From: Planctomycetota bacterium
GTDB taxonomy: Bacteria > Planctomycetota > UBA8742 > UBA2392
Length of the DNA: 64,000 bases
Assembly (NCBI GenBank): GCA_016712285.1
Contig: JADJRK010000001.1
Location: 558,001-622,000 of the forward strand
Reading direction: 5' to 3'
Positions 18,701-26,390 of this stretch are shown here, piece after piece. Below the pieces are notes generated by a model that worked only from the letters and a program-made list of their open reading frames with translations, was not told where the DNA came from and did no database searches. Both the position numbers and the translations under genes were made by a program. The stretch's first letter is position 1. Every line of letters begins with the position of its first letter.

Positions 18701-19702
18701 CCCACGCTGCGCCGCGCACTGCCGGAGGCGCTTCGAAATTCACTGGGCAAGCTGAACCCGGTAGGCATGTTTGACGTGGACGTCCACCTCTCGGGCAAAG
18801 ATGAATACATGTCGTACCAGCTTTCGCTCGATACCCGCAAAATTGCCGTGGACCTTGGCCTGCACTTCGACGACATGACGGCGCGATTTGACGTCGAGGG
18901 CATGATCGAAGGCGATGTGCGCCGCATGAACGGGTCGGTGTTCATCAAAGAGGTGTTCTTCAAGAAGGCCCGCTTTGACCGCGTGACCAGCAGTGTGCAG
19001 TACTTCGGCGACCGCCTTGAGTTCCCGAACTTGCGTGGCTACTTCTATGACGGTTGGCTGGAGGGGCGCTTTGGCATGGAAGGCGACGACTACGCCGGAG
19101 AAGTGAGCATTCGCGCCGCCGACCTCAAGCAGCTGGGCGAAACGGCATTTCCGGACGCAGGCGAACTTCTTGGGGCCATGGACGCCGAGGTGCGCTTCTA
19201 TTCCAAGCCTGACGCCGATGGCCAGATCGGCCGGGGCCGTGTAGACGTTCAGCCATTCAATCGCAGCAGCGACGACCCGGCGCGCAACACCTGCAAGTTG
19301 GCACCAGTGCCGTTGTTCAACACGATTGCGGCTGTCACGGGCAGTGAGTCCAACTTCGACGAGGGCCACGTGTTTTTCTGGCTGGGCGAAGACCGCATCA
19401 CGATTCGCGAGATGGACTTCGTGTCGGATGGCGCCCGGATCGAGACCTTTGGCGGCGACGACGAAAACTACATCATGTACGGCACGGCGCAAATGAGAAT
19501 GAAACTGTTCTTCACGCTTGCGCCGCGAAGCCCGATCCCGCTGCCGCTGCTGCAGGAAGTGCTCGACTTGCTGAAGCAGATCCTGTTTCCGCTGTATGTG
19601 ACCGGCACGCTGAACGAGCCCAACGTCGAGCCTTTCAGCCTTAGCGTGCGCGACATTGAACGCGCGCAGGACAGGTTTCCGCGAAGGCCCGAGGGCGGCT
19701 AG
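15719..19702 (+). CDS. Giant AsmA/YhdP-like envelope protein
   Basis: A 1327-residue protein with one membrane segment near the N-terminus (about residues 28-50) and a very long beta-strand-rich periplasmic body. Repeated phrases such as EGKTAPSRAGTYEVRG, SGYVELSNMRGTLADSRI, VIIDGREVRMRNVTGRAETG and FPNLRGYFYDGWLEG match the short strand-turn units of AsmA, TamB and YhdP proteins. The C-terminal part (VPLFNTIAAVTG ... LFFTLAPRSPIPLP) resembles an AsmA C-terminal region. Such proteins form hydrophobic grooves thought to carry phospholipids between the membranes. It follows the barrel gene and precedes rsmD, all on the plus strand. The family call is by pattern. Confidence 0.72.
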   Translation: MAQGRKSGLRMLVSGFLGRFVRRGFFRIVLLMFLVGVVLPFVALQAIANRSSANTLLEEVVSQVFDLNVADVIWDKDRTTVSGPDLALTGKITYHNVRIHRRAGATPHPARAPLDYDFVTVPRVEISFDLKKLPSLPVTRVELPEGLTLYFNIHKGTWIDQTLFKPAEGGGAPPELPQIILHGKAQVFVRADGILVPPETLPAGKDWYDFTLENLGLLPHTLVPDSYRISGSVYSKQFGDFELDGSVARNGQRNEVLFRTYKPLPLDRTYAAVLAPDVRQTVEQFSISAKATLAGRLLIESGKDLRFDADINAYDGEVCFVGFPLRVTDVSADVQVRNNNITVDAIGRRGSADVRVVADVTAVGSATETIRLTVNIDDLLVDEEFRLALLNARLQPDNMDYSTGLPYPADEFDPKQQSRVTGYPEWQGPTPWDGGLLYPDLADVFPFISRAFCPIGLADFELRLNSQVKGIDPVTGKRRIDEELNWKVFVRDATACFVGLPEQGPGFPIPLHNVYGVVEGKTAPSRAGTYEVRGYTPEELARLAPDAAEGKALQPDGLTGTLENSGERVWVLATFVDDRSPGREPRLTLKIKTEGVDFNDSIQSRLPPNVRDVVEPFAPAGKVDIQSATLTIYPSGEDSVDFNFTLVARSVAAQYQFPGAAEPARFREVAGTITVRKQSGYVELSNMRGTLADSRILMSLKYRDDGIPEFSIESEDFAIKPELQAILPPGVAEVLKRFEPRGFVRIKVTGNRGTSTPDFMKADITFLAGTGDRNGSVRFDKFPYVLTDVQGRLFVTVKPSLIEVMIRDFTGVGAENPETGEKAAVEISGHVLVPYTETAESPEEVQPPPADELPIVDISVRATRLPIDAQLLTALTPIFKEGVPEGQKPRMIEFVEELNTVGTVGVNGRLIVDDKGEMDWRFEINLEGTGLKFKHFPLPIEALYGSVIIDGREVRMRNVTGRAETGSMTLHEAGYTDADGWWVSISGRELDFTNPTLRRALPEALRNSLGKLNPVGMFDVDVHLSGKDEYMSYQLSLDTRKIAVDLGLHFDDMTARFDVEGMIEGDVRRMNGSVFIKEVFFKKARFDRVTSSVQYFGDRLEFPNLRGYFYDGWLEGRFGMEGDDYAGEVSIRAADLKQLGETAFPDAGELLGAMDAEVRFYSKPDADGQIGRGRVDVQPFNRSSDDPARNTCKLAPVPLFNTIAAVTGSESNFDEGHVFFWLGEDRITIREMDFVSDGARIETFGGDDENYIMYGTAQMRMKLFFTLAPRSPIPLPLLQEVLDLLKQILFPLYVTGTLNEPNVEPFSLSVRDIERAQDRFPRRPEGG

Positions 19703-19753
19703 CCGTCCCGACTTTCGCAGTTCACGCCTACAACCCTGCAACCCTGCAACCGA

Positions 19754-20374
19754 ATGCCCAGGCGCCGACCAAAACCTCAACCCGACGAAACTGCCGGCAC
19801 CGTGCGCATCAACAGCGGCGAATTTCGTGGCCGCGAGATCGAGTGCCCCCAGACGGGCGACGTGCGCCCGATGCTTTCGCGTACACGCATGGCGCTGTTC
19901 AACGTGCTCGGTGACGACCTGCGCGACGCTGTTGTCTGGGATTGCTTTGCCGGCAGCGGCTTGCTGGGCATTGAGGCGATCAGCCGCGGTGCCAGCTACT
20001 GCGTGTTCGTTGAGCGGGCGGCCGTTCATGCCAGGGTCGTGCAGAACAACCTGGCGACACTTGAGCTGCGAGATCGCAGCATGCTGATTCGGGGCAGCGT
20101 GTTTGACCTGATCAAGCCGGGTACCCCGCCGCTTCCGCACACGCCCGCCGACGTGCTGCTGCTGGACCCGCCCCATGCCATGATTGCCGAGCGACCGGGC
20201 CTGTTCTGGCCATGGCTGGAGGGTCTGCACCAGACACCACTTGCCGAGCGCGGCACGCTCGCATGCATCGGCCACCCCGCTGAGTTGGCTGTGCCGGAGC
20301 GGGTGGGGGAGTTCCGTGTCGCGGACTCACGAAGCTACGGCACGGTGGCGTTCACGATTCTGGCGTGCCACTGA
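19754..20374 (+). CDS. rsmD: RsmD-like 16S rRNA (guanine-N2) methyltransferase
   Basis: RsmD methylates G966 of 16S rRNA during small-subunit assembly. The 206-residue protein has the family order: INSGEFRGREI at the start; RPMLSRTRMALFNVL (usually RPT.DRVREALFN); the SAM loop DCFAGSGLLGIEAISRGA; VFVE; and the catalytic motif VLLLDPPH (usually DPPY, so His replaces Tyr). The N-terminal RRRPKPQP tail is basic. It lies between the AsmA-like gene and rlmN, 30 bp upstream of the latter. Pairing of two rRNA methylases suggests a ribosome-modification unit. Confidence 0.88.
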   Translation: MPRRRPKPQPDETAGTVRINSGEFRGREIECPQTGDVRPMLSRTRMALFNVLGDDLRDAVVWDCFAGSGLLGIEAISRGASYCVFVERAAVHARVVQNNLATLELRDRSMLIRGSVFDLIKPGTPPLPHTPADVLLLDPPHAMIAERPGLFWPWLEGLHQTPLAERGTLACIGHPAELAVPERVGEFRVADSRSYGTVAFTILACH

Positions 20375-20404
20375 GCCCTTACGCATGGGCATCGCGCAGT
20401 TACG

Positions 20405-21478
20405 ATGCACGCCATGACAGACGCCGCGACAAGCCAGGTTTCGCTGATCGGCATGGACCAGGATCAGCTGACGGAAGCCGTCGTGGCCGCCGGTGGGAAG
20501 GCGTTTGCCGGCAAACAGCTCGCGCAATGGCTGTACGGAAAGCGCGTCTCGGACTTTGCCGAGATGAGCAACCTTGGCAAGGAACTGCGGTCGCAACTTG
20601 CCTCGCGCTTCAGCCTGTTGACCAGCTCAGTGGTAGCCCGCGAAGAATCCGGTGAAGGCACGACCAAACTCGGCATCAGGCTTGTCGATGGCTTGATCAT
20701 CGAGTCCGTGTTGATGCGCGAGAGCGACCGGTTGACGGCCTGCATCTCGACGCAAGCCGGCTGTGCCATGGGTTGCCGGTTCTGCGCCTCGGGTCAATTG
20801 GGGTTGAAGCGGCACCTGACGGCAGGCGAGATTCTTGAACAGTTCTTTCACCTGACTGCCGTGGTGCGGCAGGAGTCCCCCGACGGCTGGCTGACCAACG
20901 TCGTCGTGATGGGCATGGGCGAGCCGTTGCACAATTTTGACGGCTTGATGGGCGCGTTGACCATCCTGAACGCCGACTGGGGCTTTCGTTTTGGCGCGCG
21001 CCGGGTCACGGTCAGCAGCGTGGGCCTGCCGGACCGCATTCGCCAATTGGCCGAGCAGGGCTATCAGTTCAACCTCGCGATCAGTCTGCATGCCACGACC
21101 GACGAGCAGCGAACCGCGCTGATCCCCACCAACGTGGCCAGCGGCCTCAAGAAGATCCTGGAAGCCGCCAGGTACTATTTCGAAACCACGAATCGCGAAG
21201 TGACGTTCGAATACACGCTGGTCGGGGCGGCAAACGATACCGAAGCAGACGCTCATCGGCTGGCGGCCCTGCTGTTCGAGTTTCCGCGCGCCAACGTGAA
21301 CCTGATCCCGATGAACCCCGTCGAAGGCAGTGGCTTGAAAGAACCGACAGACCAGAGTGTCGACCAGTTCGCCGCGATTCTTCAAGATGCGGGCGTGAAC
21401 GTGCACGTGCGTCGAAAGCGGGGTCGAAGGGTGCAAGCCGCCTGCGGACAGCTGCGGCTGAGGCTCGAGGCGAAGTAG
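20405..21478 (+). CDS. rlmN: 23S rRNA (adenine-C2) methyltransferase RlmN
   Basis: A radical-SAM enzyme that methylates A2503 of 23S rRNA and A37 of some tRNAs. The 357-residue length fits. The cluster-binding motif is C120-C124-C127 (GCAMGCRFCASG). GMGEPL, VSSVGLP and NLAISLHA follow in the expected order. The C-terminal Cys that carries the methyl intermediate is present in AACGQL (C347). The N-terminal accessory domain with KQLAQWLYGKRV is intact. An ATG three codons in (20414) is an equally possible start. No clear Shine-Dalgarno sequence is visible. Confidence 0.95.
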   Translation: MHAMTDAATSQVSLIGMDQDQLTEAVVAAGGKAFAGKQLAQWLYGKRVSDFAEMSNLGKELRSQLASRFSLLTSSVVAREESGEGTTKLGIRLVDGLIIESVLMRESDRLTACISTQAGCAMGCRFCASGQLGLKRHLTAGEILEQFFHLTAVVRQESPDGWLTNVVVMGMGEPLHNFDGLMGALTILNADWGFRFGARRVTVSSVGLPDRIRQLAEQGYQFNLAISLHATTDEQRTALIPTNVASGLKKILEAARYYFETTNREVTFEYTLVGAANDTEADAHRLAALLFEFPRANVNLIPMNPVEGSGLKEPTDQSVDQFAAILQDAGVNVHVRRKRGRRVQAACGQLRLRLEAK

Positions 21479-21514
21479 GGGGCTGTCGGTCATCAGTTGT
21501 CAGTGGGAGCTTGC

Positions 21515-21563
21515 GAACCCAGTGCGATGAACTCGGAACGCAGAACTCGGAACCCAGAACGCA
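21515..21563 (+). repeat. Heptamer tandem repeat (7 units) abutting the DUF58 start codon
   Basis: Five consecutive 7-bp units GAACTCG, GAACGCA, GAACTCG, GAACCCA, GAACGCA (21529-21563) end exactly at the ATG. One further GAACCCA unit and one degenerate unit precede them (21515-21528). Confidence 0.85.
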
Positions 21564-22448
21564 ATGCCCAAAGTGTCTGACATTTTCACCGGCGCGCTGC
21601 TTGAGTCGCTTACGCGATTTGAGCTTACCGTGCGCACGTTGACATCTTCAGGCATTCGCGGCGAGCGGCGCTCCCGGCGCAAGGGCGGCGGCACCGAATA
21701 CGCCGACCATCGCGAGTACACCCACGGTGACGACCTGCGGCGCCTTGACTGGCACGCGCTGGCCCGGCTGGACCAGATGCTGATTCGCCTGTACGCCGCC
21801 GAGGAAACACTGCCGCTTGAGGTTGTGATCGATACCAGTGCCAGCATGGACTTTGGCGACCCGAGCAAGTACGTGACGGCTGCGCGCATCGGTTGCGTAC
21901 TGGCCCAGATCTCGCTGTTGCACGCGACACCCGTCATGTGGCGCTTCGCCGGCGGCAAGCCGCTGGAGCCGGTACGGCTTTCGGCGCGCAACGATATCGG
22001 TCGGGTCTTGCGCGTGCTGGATGATCTGCAGCCGGATGGCGCCTGCGCACTCGGTGAAACCCTGCGCCGCAGCGCGCTGCATGGGCCGCGCAAGCGCTCG
22101 CTGGTGATCCTGACCGACGGCTATGACCGGGCCGAGTTGCAGCCGGCAATCCGCGCGTGCCGCGCCGCCGGCACCGAGGTGTACCTGATGCTCGTGCTTT
22201 CGCCCGAAGAGGCTGACCCCGGGCTGCGGGGCGAGTTTACGTTCATCGACGCCGAGTCGGGCGGGGAAAGCGGCATTGTTCTTGACGGGTCAACACTGAA
22301 GCGATACCGCAAGATGCTGGCGGAGTTCCGGCAGGAGTGGCACGAGTTCAGCCGCGCGACCGGCACAGTGTGCATGGAGTTCAGCAGCGCGCAGGAGATC
22401 GGCCCGGAGCTTTTCCGTTCATTGGCCGAAGGCGGCCTGATCTCGTGA
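21564..22448 (+). CDS. DUF58 (VWA-like) protein
   Basis: A 294-residue DUF58 protein. Its hallmark is YADHREYTHGDDLRRLDWHALAR near residue 50, followed by a VWA-like fold with a partial metal site (IDTSASMDFG) and LVILTDGYD. It is soluble, with no membrane segment. DUF58 proteins usually sit beside MoxR ATPases and BatA-type VWA proteins; here that partner set is absent locally, although a BatA-like protein lies at the far end of the window. The ATG follows directly on the heptamer repeat and has no Shine-Dalgarno sequence. It converges on argG with only two bases between their stop codons. Confidence 0.88.
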   Translation: MPKVSDIFTGALLESLTRFELTVRTLTSSGIRGERRSRRKGGGTEYADHREYTHGDDLRRLDWHALARLDQMLIRLYAAEETLPLEVVIDTSASMDFGDPSKYVTAARIGCVLAQISLLHATPVMWRFAGGKPLEPVRLSARNDIGRVLRVLDDLQPDGACALGETLRRSALHGPRKRSLVILTDGYDRAELQPAIRACRAAGTEVYLMLVLSPEEADPGLRGEFTFIDAESGGESGIVLDGSTLKRYRKMLAEFRQEWHEFSRATGTVCMEFSSAQEIGPELFRSLAEGGLIS

Positions 22449-22450
22449 GG
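22449..22450. other. Two-base gap between convergent DUF58 and argG stops
   Basis: The genes end two bases apart with no visible hairpin terminator between them, so both transcripts must run into the opposing gene. Confidence 0.5.
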
Positions 22451-23650
22451 CTAGAGTTTCGGCCGCTGCTTGAATGCATGCGTCAGCTGGTTCAGGCGGC
22501 GCAGTTCCAGGTAGCCCGCGACGCTGGCAGCCGGGATGCCGCCCTGCATATGGCGGCGTGAAGCGGCGCTGTCATAGATGCTGAACTCGCTGTGCCGCGA
22601 CAGCACACGCGCCGCACCCTTGAACAACTGAATCTTGACTGTGCCCGAGACGTACTCTTGCGTCTCGCGAAAGAACGCATCCAGCCCCTCGCGCAGCTTG
22701 GTGAACCACTGGCTGTCATAGATCAGCTTGGCGTAGCGGGCGCTGAGCAGCGGCTTCAACTCCATGGTTTCGGCATCCAGCGTCAGCGTCTCAAGCTCGT
22801 CGTGGGCAAGGTGCAGCACGTGGGCCGCCGGCGCCTCGTACACCTCGCGGCTTTTGAAGCCCAGAATGCGGTCCTCAATCGTGTCCATGCGCCCCACGCC
22901 GTGGCGGGCGGCAATGGTCTGCAACTCCTCGACCAGTTCCACGGCCTGGTACTTCTTGCCGTTCAGGCCCACGGGCTCGCCCTGATGAAATCGAATCTCG
23001 ATTTCCTCGGGCTCGTCGGGCGCTTTTACCGGGTCTGCCGTGATCTGGTAGACGTACTCCGGCGCGGGCACGTTCGGGTCTTCAAGTTCGCCGGCGCTGC
23101 TGCGTACGCCCCACAGGTTGCGGTCGCTGGAATAGTTGCGCTCGGCGCCGGCCCCCTGCGGCAGCCGATTCTGTTTCAGGTAACCGATCACCTGCTCGCG
23201 CGTGTTCAGGTCCCACTCGCGCATGGGCGCGATGCATTCCAGCTCAGGGTCCAGGGCCGCCACCGCGCACTCGAAACGAAACTGGTCGTTGCCCTTGGGG
23301 GGCGCGCCGTGGGCGACGTATCGGGCGCCTTCTTCGCGGGCCAGCGTCACCATCTCGGTCGCGATCAGCGGGCGCGACAGCGCAGCCGACAGGTAGTAGG
23401 CGCTCTCGTAGCGAGCACCGGCTTTCAGCGCCTTGAAGCAGTACTGTTTGATGAACGTGCGGCGGCGGTCGATTGCGTGCACCGCGTCGGCGCCGGCTTC
23501 GATGGCGCGCTGGCCGACTTCGTCAAAGTCGCCACCCTGGCCGATGTTCAGCGACAACGCCACCACCTTCAAGCCGCGAACGCGCTTGAGCCAGTGCAGT
23601 GCGGCGGTCGTGTCTAACCCGCCAGAATAGGCCATGACGACCTTTTCCAT
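22451..23650 (-). CDS. argG: Argininosuccinate synthase, divergent
   Basis: A 399-residue member of the family that joins citrulline and aspartate using ATP. The ATP loop AYSGGLDTT, KGNDQFRFE, APMREW and the later GRMDTIEDRILGFKSREVYE block are all present, and length fits. Compared from memory with the human enzyme, several substrate contacts differ: position S92 is Ala (A90), T119 in HGATGKGND is Pro (HGAPPKGND, P117) and S189 is Arg (R183). Y85, N121, D122, R125, Glu and Tyr of the last block are kept. It may be a divergent ArgG or a relative with another substrate. No other arginine gene is nearby. ATG 23650 is chosen from the family start. Confidence 0.85.
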   Translation of the reverse strand: MEKVVMAYSGGLDTTAALHWLKRVRGLKVVALSLNIGQGGDFDEVGQRAIEAGADAVHAIDRRRTFIKQYCFKALKAGARYESAYYLSAALSRPLIATEMVTLAREEGARYVAHGAPPKGNDQFRFECAVAALDPELECIAPMREWDLNTREQVIGYLKQNRLPQGAGAERNYSSDRNLWGVRSSAGELEDPNVPAPEYVYQITADPVKAPDEPEEIEIRFHQGEPVGLNGKKYQAVELVEELQTIAARHGVGRMDTIEDRILGFKSREVYEAPAAHVLHLAHDELETLTLDAETMELKPLLSARYAKLIYDSQWFTKLREGLDAFFRETQEYVSGTVKIQLFKGAARVLSRHSEFSIYDSAASRRHMQGGIPAASVAGYLELRRLNQLTHAFKQRPKL

Positions 23651-23752
23651 GGGCGTGAAGATAGCAGGCTGTGCGTGGGGGTCAAACCGGGCCGTAAAGA
23701 AGCCCATCTGACAGAAATGGACAAGGGAATAGCGGAGATCGGGTAATCTTCT

Positions 23753-24028
23753 CTACTGCTCAAAGTCGCTGGGCACGTTGAGTACGCCAGAGTTTCGAAG
23801 AGCCGCAAACGCTCCAGGGTCGAACAAGTACCACACCGCGAAATGAACAGCCGCGATGCACACGACGACCAACAACAACCAGTAAATGTTTCTTACCGAC
23901 CTACGTAGTTCCTGAATACCGGCTAAGTTGCGCTCAGCCTTACTCTCCAGCTCACTAATCCGAACAAACGCGCGGCGAAGCTCGTCATCTCGTCTATCGA
24001 GCAGCTCCTTCACCTGACTCAAATCCAT
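23753..24028 (-). CDS. Small coiled-coil membrane protein, unknown
   Basis: A 91-residue protein: an N-terminal charged coiled-coil stretch (about 1-45, LLDRRDDELRRAF, ELESKAERN), one membrane helix (about 48-70, NIYWLLLVVVCIAAVHF) and a short C-terminal tail. It is noticeably less GC-rich than its neighbours, which could mean recent arrival. It lies between argG and a lipoprotein gene on the same strand. No family recognised. It is probably real given length, hydropathy and ATG start, but it is small. Confidence 0.6.
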   Translation of the reverse strand: MDLSQVKELLDRRDDELRRAFVRISELESKAERNLAGIQELRRSVRNIYWLLLVVVCIAAVHFAVWYLFDPGAFAALRNSGVLNVPSDFEQ

Positions 24029-24090
24029 GGGCGTATCCCGAGCGGAGTCGCCAGCGTGGCAACTGATAGTCGCAAGCAGGTCAAACCGGG

Positions 24091-25734
24091 CTAACGGTCA
24101 GTCGATTCACCGGCGCCCGCGGTTCGACGCAGCCACATTTCGCATTGCGAAATGCGCTGGCGTGCGAGGTTGCGCCGGCCAAGGTCTTCGGTGATCGAGC
24201 TGTCTTTGAGAAAGGCCTCGTACGAGAACTTCGCATCTTCCCAGCGCGAGTCGTTGTAGTAGGCGGTCGCCTTGATCAGGTGATGCACCGGGTCGTTCGG
24301 GCGCAGGCTCTTCAGGTCTTCGGCAAAGCGCACGGCGAGCTGCGTGTCGCGGTTCTGGAACAGCGGCTCGATGCACAGCACGGCTGCCTCCAGAAGCATG
24401 CTCGCGCGCATGTTGCGCTCTTCAATGATCAGCTCTTCCATCGTCGCCCGGTAGCGCGCGACAAGGTCCACGAGAAACGGGTTGCTGTTTTCGTCGTTGA
24501 AGTCCGTTTCGTCCTTGCGCGTGATGCGCAGCTTTTCGAACTCCTGGTGGCGGCGAACAAAACTCTTGGTGTAAGCCAGCGCGTCGCGGTAATTGCGCTT
24601 TGACTCTTCTTTCTCCCAGGACTTGAAAGCGTCCGAAGTGAAAATCCTGCGGGCTTCGCCCTCGACGTTTTCCCACTTGGTGCCGGCTTTGATGGCCTGC
24701 AACTTCGCCTGTTCCATGGCCGTGTCCAGGAAGAACGCGCCGAAACTCTGGTACACAAACACCAGGTCGCGCTGGGCCCAGAAGTAATCCGGGCGTTCCT
24801 TGGTCAACGACAGAAATCCATCCCGTGCAGTCTGCAGCTTCGACAGTGCCTCGATGCGCCAGTAGTTGCGCACCTGGTCCCAACTGCCGGTGACTGCCAC
24901 GAGGTCCTTGTCGATGCCGATGGCGATGTCCTTGTCCATCTGGTTGGCGCGCAGCGCACTGTCCAGCGAGGCGCCGACATCCAGCAGCTTCAGCGACTCT
25001 TCGCCCTCACTCAGCTTGCCTAGCCAGGGCGCATTCTTCTCGCGGTCTTCGTTGAACATCTTGGAGCGCGAGACATCCTGGAATATGTAGTGCAGCGCCA
25101 GCATCTTGTCGCGGTTGGCGGTGAAAGTGCGGAACTTGCGCGCGGCTTCACGCAGCAGCTCAGAGCATTCGGCCTCTGTCGGCGCGATTGCCGCCTTGCG
25201 CACATCTTCGCGCACACTGTGCAGGCTGATCGTGCCCTGGCCCAGCGAATCGGCTTTCAGCACCATGTCGGTGTGAAGCCGGAAACTCGCGAGCGATTTG
25301 CCCAGACGTGCCCGGAAATCGCGCTCAAGAAGGGTCAGCACCTTGTCGAACTTGGTCAGCGCGCCTTCAAGCTTGCCGTGGTCCTTGACGAAGTAGTCTT
25401 CGATACGGTTGATCTGCAACAGCACATAGGCCTGGATATTGATGGCCATGGCCAGATCTTCGACCGGGTACTCGTATTCGATGATCAGTCGCTCGGCTGT
25501 CTCGGCCCAGCGCATGGCGACGACGTAATGCCCGTCGTCGTAGGACTGCTTGGCTTCTTGCAGCGCGTTGGCGATGCGGATCGACGGCTCTGTGACCGGG
25601 CTCTCGCCGTTGTCCGGGTCCAGCGGGTTTACGCGCAGGTCGGCGGCCTCGGACTCGGTCGAAGTCGAACAGGCGGCCAGCATCAGGCCAAGAAAAATCG
25701 CAGCCAGTACGGCGTGAAAGTTGCGCATGGGCAT
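24091..25734 (-). CDS. Helical-repeat (TPR-like) lipoprotein
   Basis: A 547-residue lipoprotein: hydrophobic signal ending in LMLAAC (lipid-modified Cys near residue 22). The mature part is almost all helical, with TPR-like pairs such as ALQEAKQSYDDGHYVVAMRWAETAERL and, near the C-terminus, NDPVHHLIKATAYYNDSRWEDAKFSYEAFLKDS (quoted in parts only: SLRPNDPVHHLIKATAYY). It resembles scaffold lipoproteins of the envelope. Start is uncertain between ATG 25734 and 25728; an upstream TTG is possible. It is divergent from the small lipoprotein gene at 25867, sharing a 132-bp intergenic region that should hold both promoters. Confidence 0.72.
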   Translation of the reverse strand: MPMRNFHAVLAAIFLGLMLAACSTSTESEAADLRVNPLDPDNGESPVTEPSIRIANALQEAKQSYDDGHYVVAMRWAETAERLIIEYEYPVEDLAMAINIQAYVLLQINRIEDYFVKDHGKLEGALTKFDKVLTLLERDFRARLGKSLASFRLHTDMVLKADSLGQGTISLHSVREDVRKAAIAPTEAECSELLREAARKFRTFTANRDKMLALHYIFQDVSRSKMFNEDREKNAPWLGKLSEGEESLKLLDVGASLDSALRANQMDKDIAIGIDKDLVAVTGSWDQVRNYWRIEALSKLQTARDGFLSLTKERPDYFWAQRDLVFVYQSFGAFFLDTAMEQAKLQAIKAGTKWENVEGEARRIFTSDAFKSWEKEESKRNYRDALAYTKSFVRRHQEFEKLRITRKDETDFNDENSNPFLVDLVARYRATMEELIIEERNMRASMLLEAAVLCIEPLFQNRDTQLAVRFAEDLKSLRPNDPVHHLIKATAYYNDSRWEDAKFSYEAFLKDSSITEDLGRRNLARQRISQCEMWLRRTAGAGESTDR

Positions 25735-25866
25735 GTTCAATGCGGGGCGACTGCGGGGTCAAAGCGTCAATATAGGGCTTAGGAGTGTCGGTTTCTAGCC
25801 TAAAGCACGTTGACTACGGGTTCCGAACCGCTTACCCTGAACGCTCCCCCGGCAGACCCCTCGGCA

Positions 25867-26262
25867 GTGAACTTGCGCAAATTCGCACTCATTCCGCTTC
25901 TGGTGCTGATACTGGCGTTGATCGCCGGTTGCTCCATGGCTGCGCCTGGGGTTGCGAGCATCTCTGCGCCGCCACCGCCCGGCGGGCGCAAGACCACGTA
26001 CGACAACAGCTGGGTCAACCAGCCTCCCAACCCGACCGACAACCTGCCCGAGAACCAGCACATGAGCGTGGACATCTCCGAGCGCGAGCTGGGCGACCCA
26101 TGGTGGATTGACGAAGACGGCAACAAGAAGCCGCGTCGCAAGCCCGGGTACGAAGAGCGCCAGGAGAAGCGCCAGGCCGAGCGCCGCGCCGTCATCAAAG
26201 AACGCATGGGTATCAAGACCATGAAAGACGAGCAGAAAGAACGCGAAGAAGCCGGCAAATAG
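25867..26262 (+). CDS. Small lipoprotein with charged tail
   Basis: A 131-residue protein beginning at GTG 25867, which directly starts a signal sequence (NLRKFALIPLLVLILAL, then IAGCS lipobox). An ATG further upstream (25810) would place the signal after a 19-residue polar leader, which is less likely. The mature protein is Pro-rich, then strongly charged (EERQEKRQAERRAVIKERM), probably helical. No family recognised. A good terminator follows at 26289. Confidence 0.65.
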   Translation: MNLRKFALIPLLVLILALIAGCSMAAPGVASISAPPPPGGRKTTYDNSWVNQPPNPTDNLPENQHMSVDISERELGDPWWIDEDGNKKPRRKPGYEERQEKRQAERRAVIKERMGIKTMKDEQKEREEAGK

Positions 26263-26288
26263 CCGCGCGCGCTTTGGATTAGAGATTC

Positions 26289-26314
26289 GACGGCCCTTGG
26301 GCCGTCTTTTTCTT
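26289..26314 (+). terminator. Terminator after the small lipoprotein
   Basis: GACGGCC (26289-26295), loop CTTG, GGCCGTC (26300-26306), then TTTTTCTTT. Confidence 0.85.
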
Positions 26315-26390
26315 TGGCAGCCAGCCCCGCCTGCAATCGCACTACTGGCCCGCGCAACCATTGGCGTTAGACTCGCGGCAGGAGGCGCGT

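Noticed and set aside
18740..20275. A 511-codon minus-strand frame across the AsmA-like and rsmD genes
   Set aside because: Shadow of two real genes; no ribosome site or recognisable domain.
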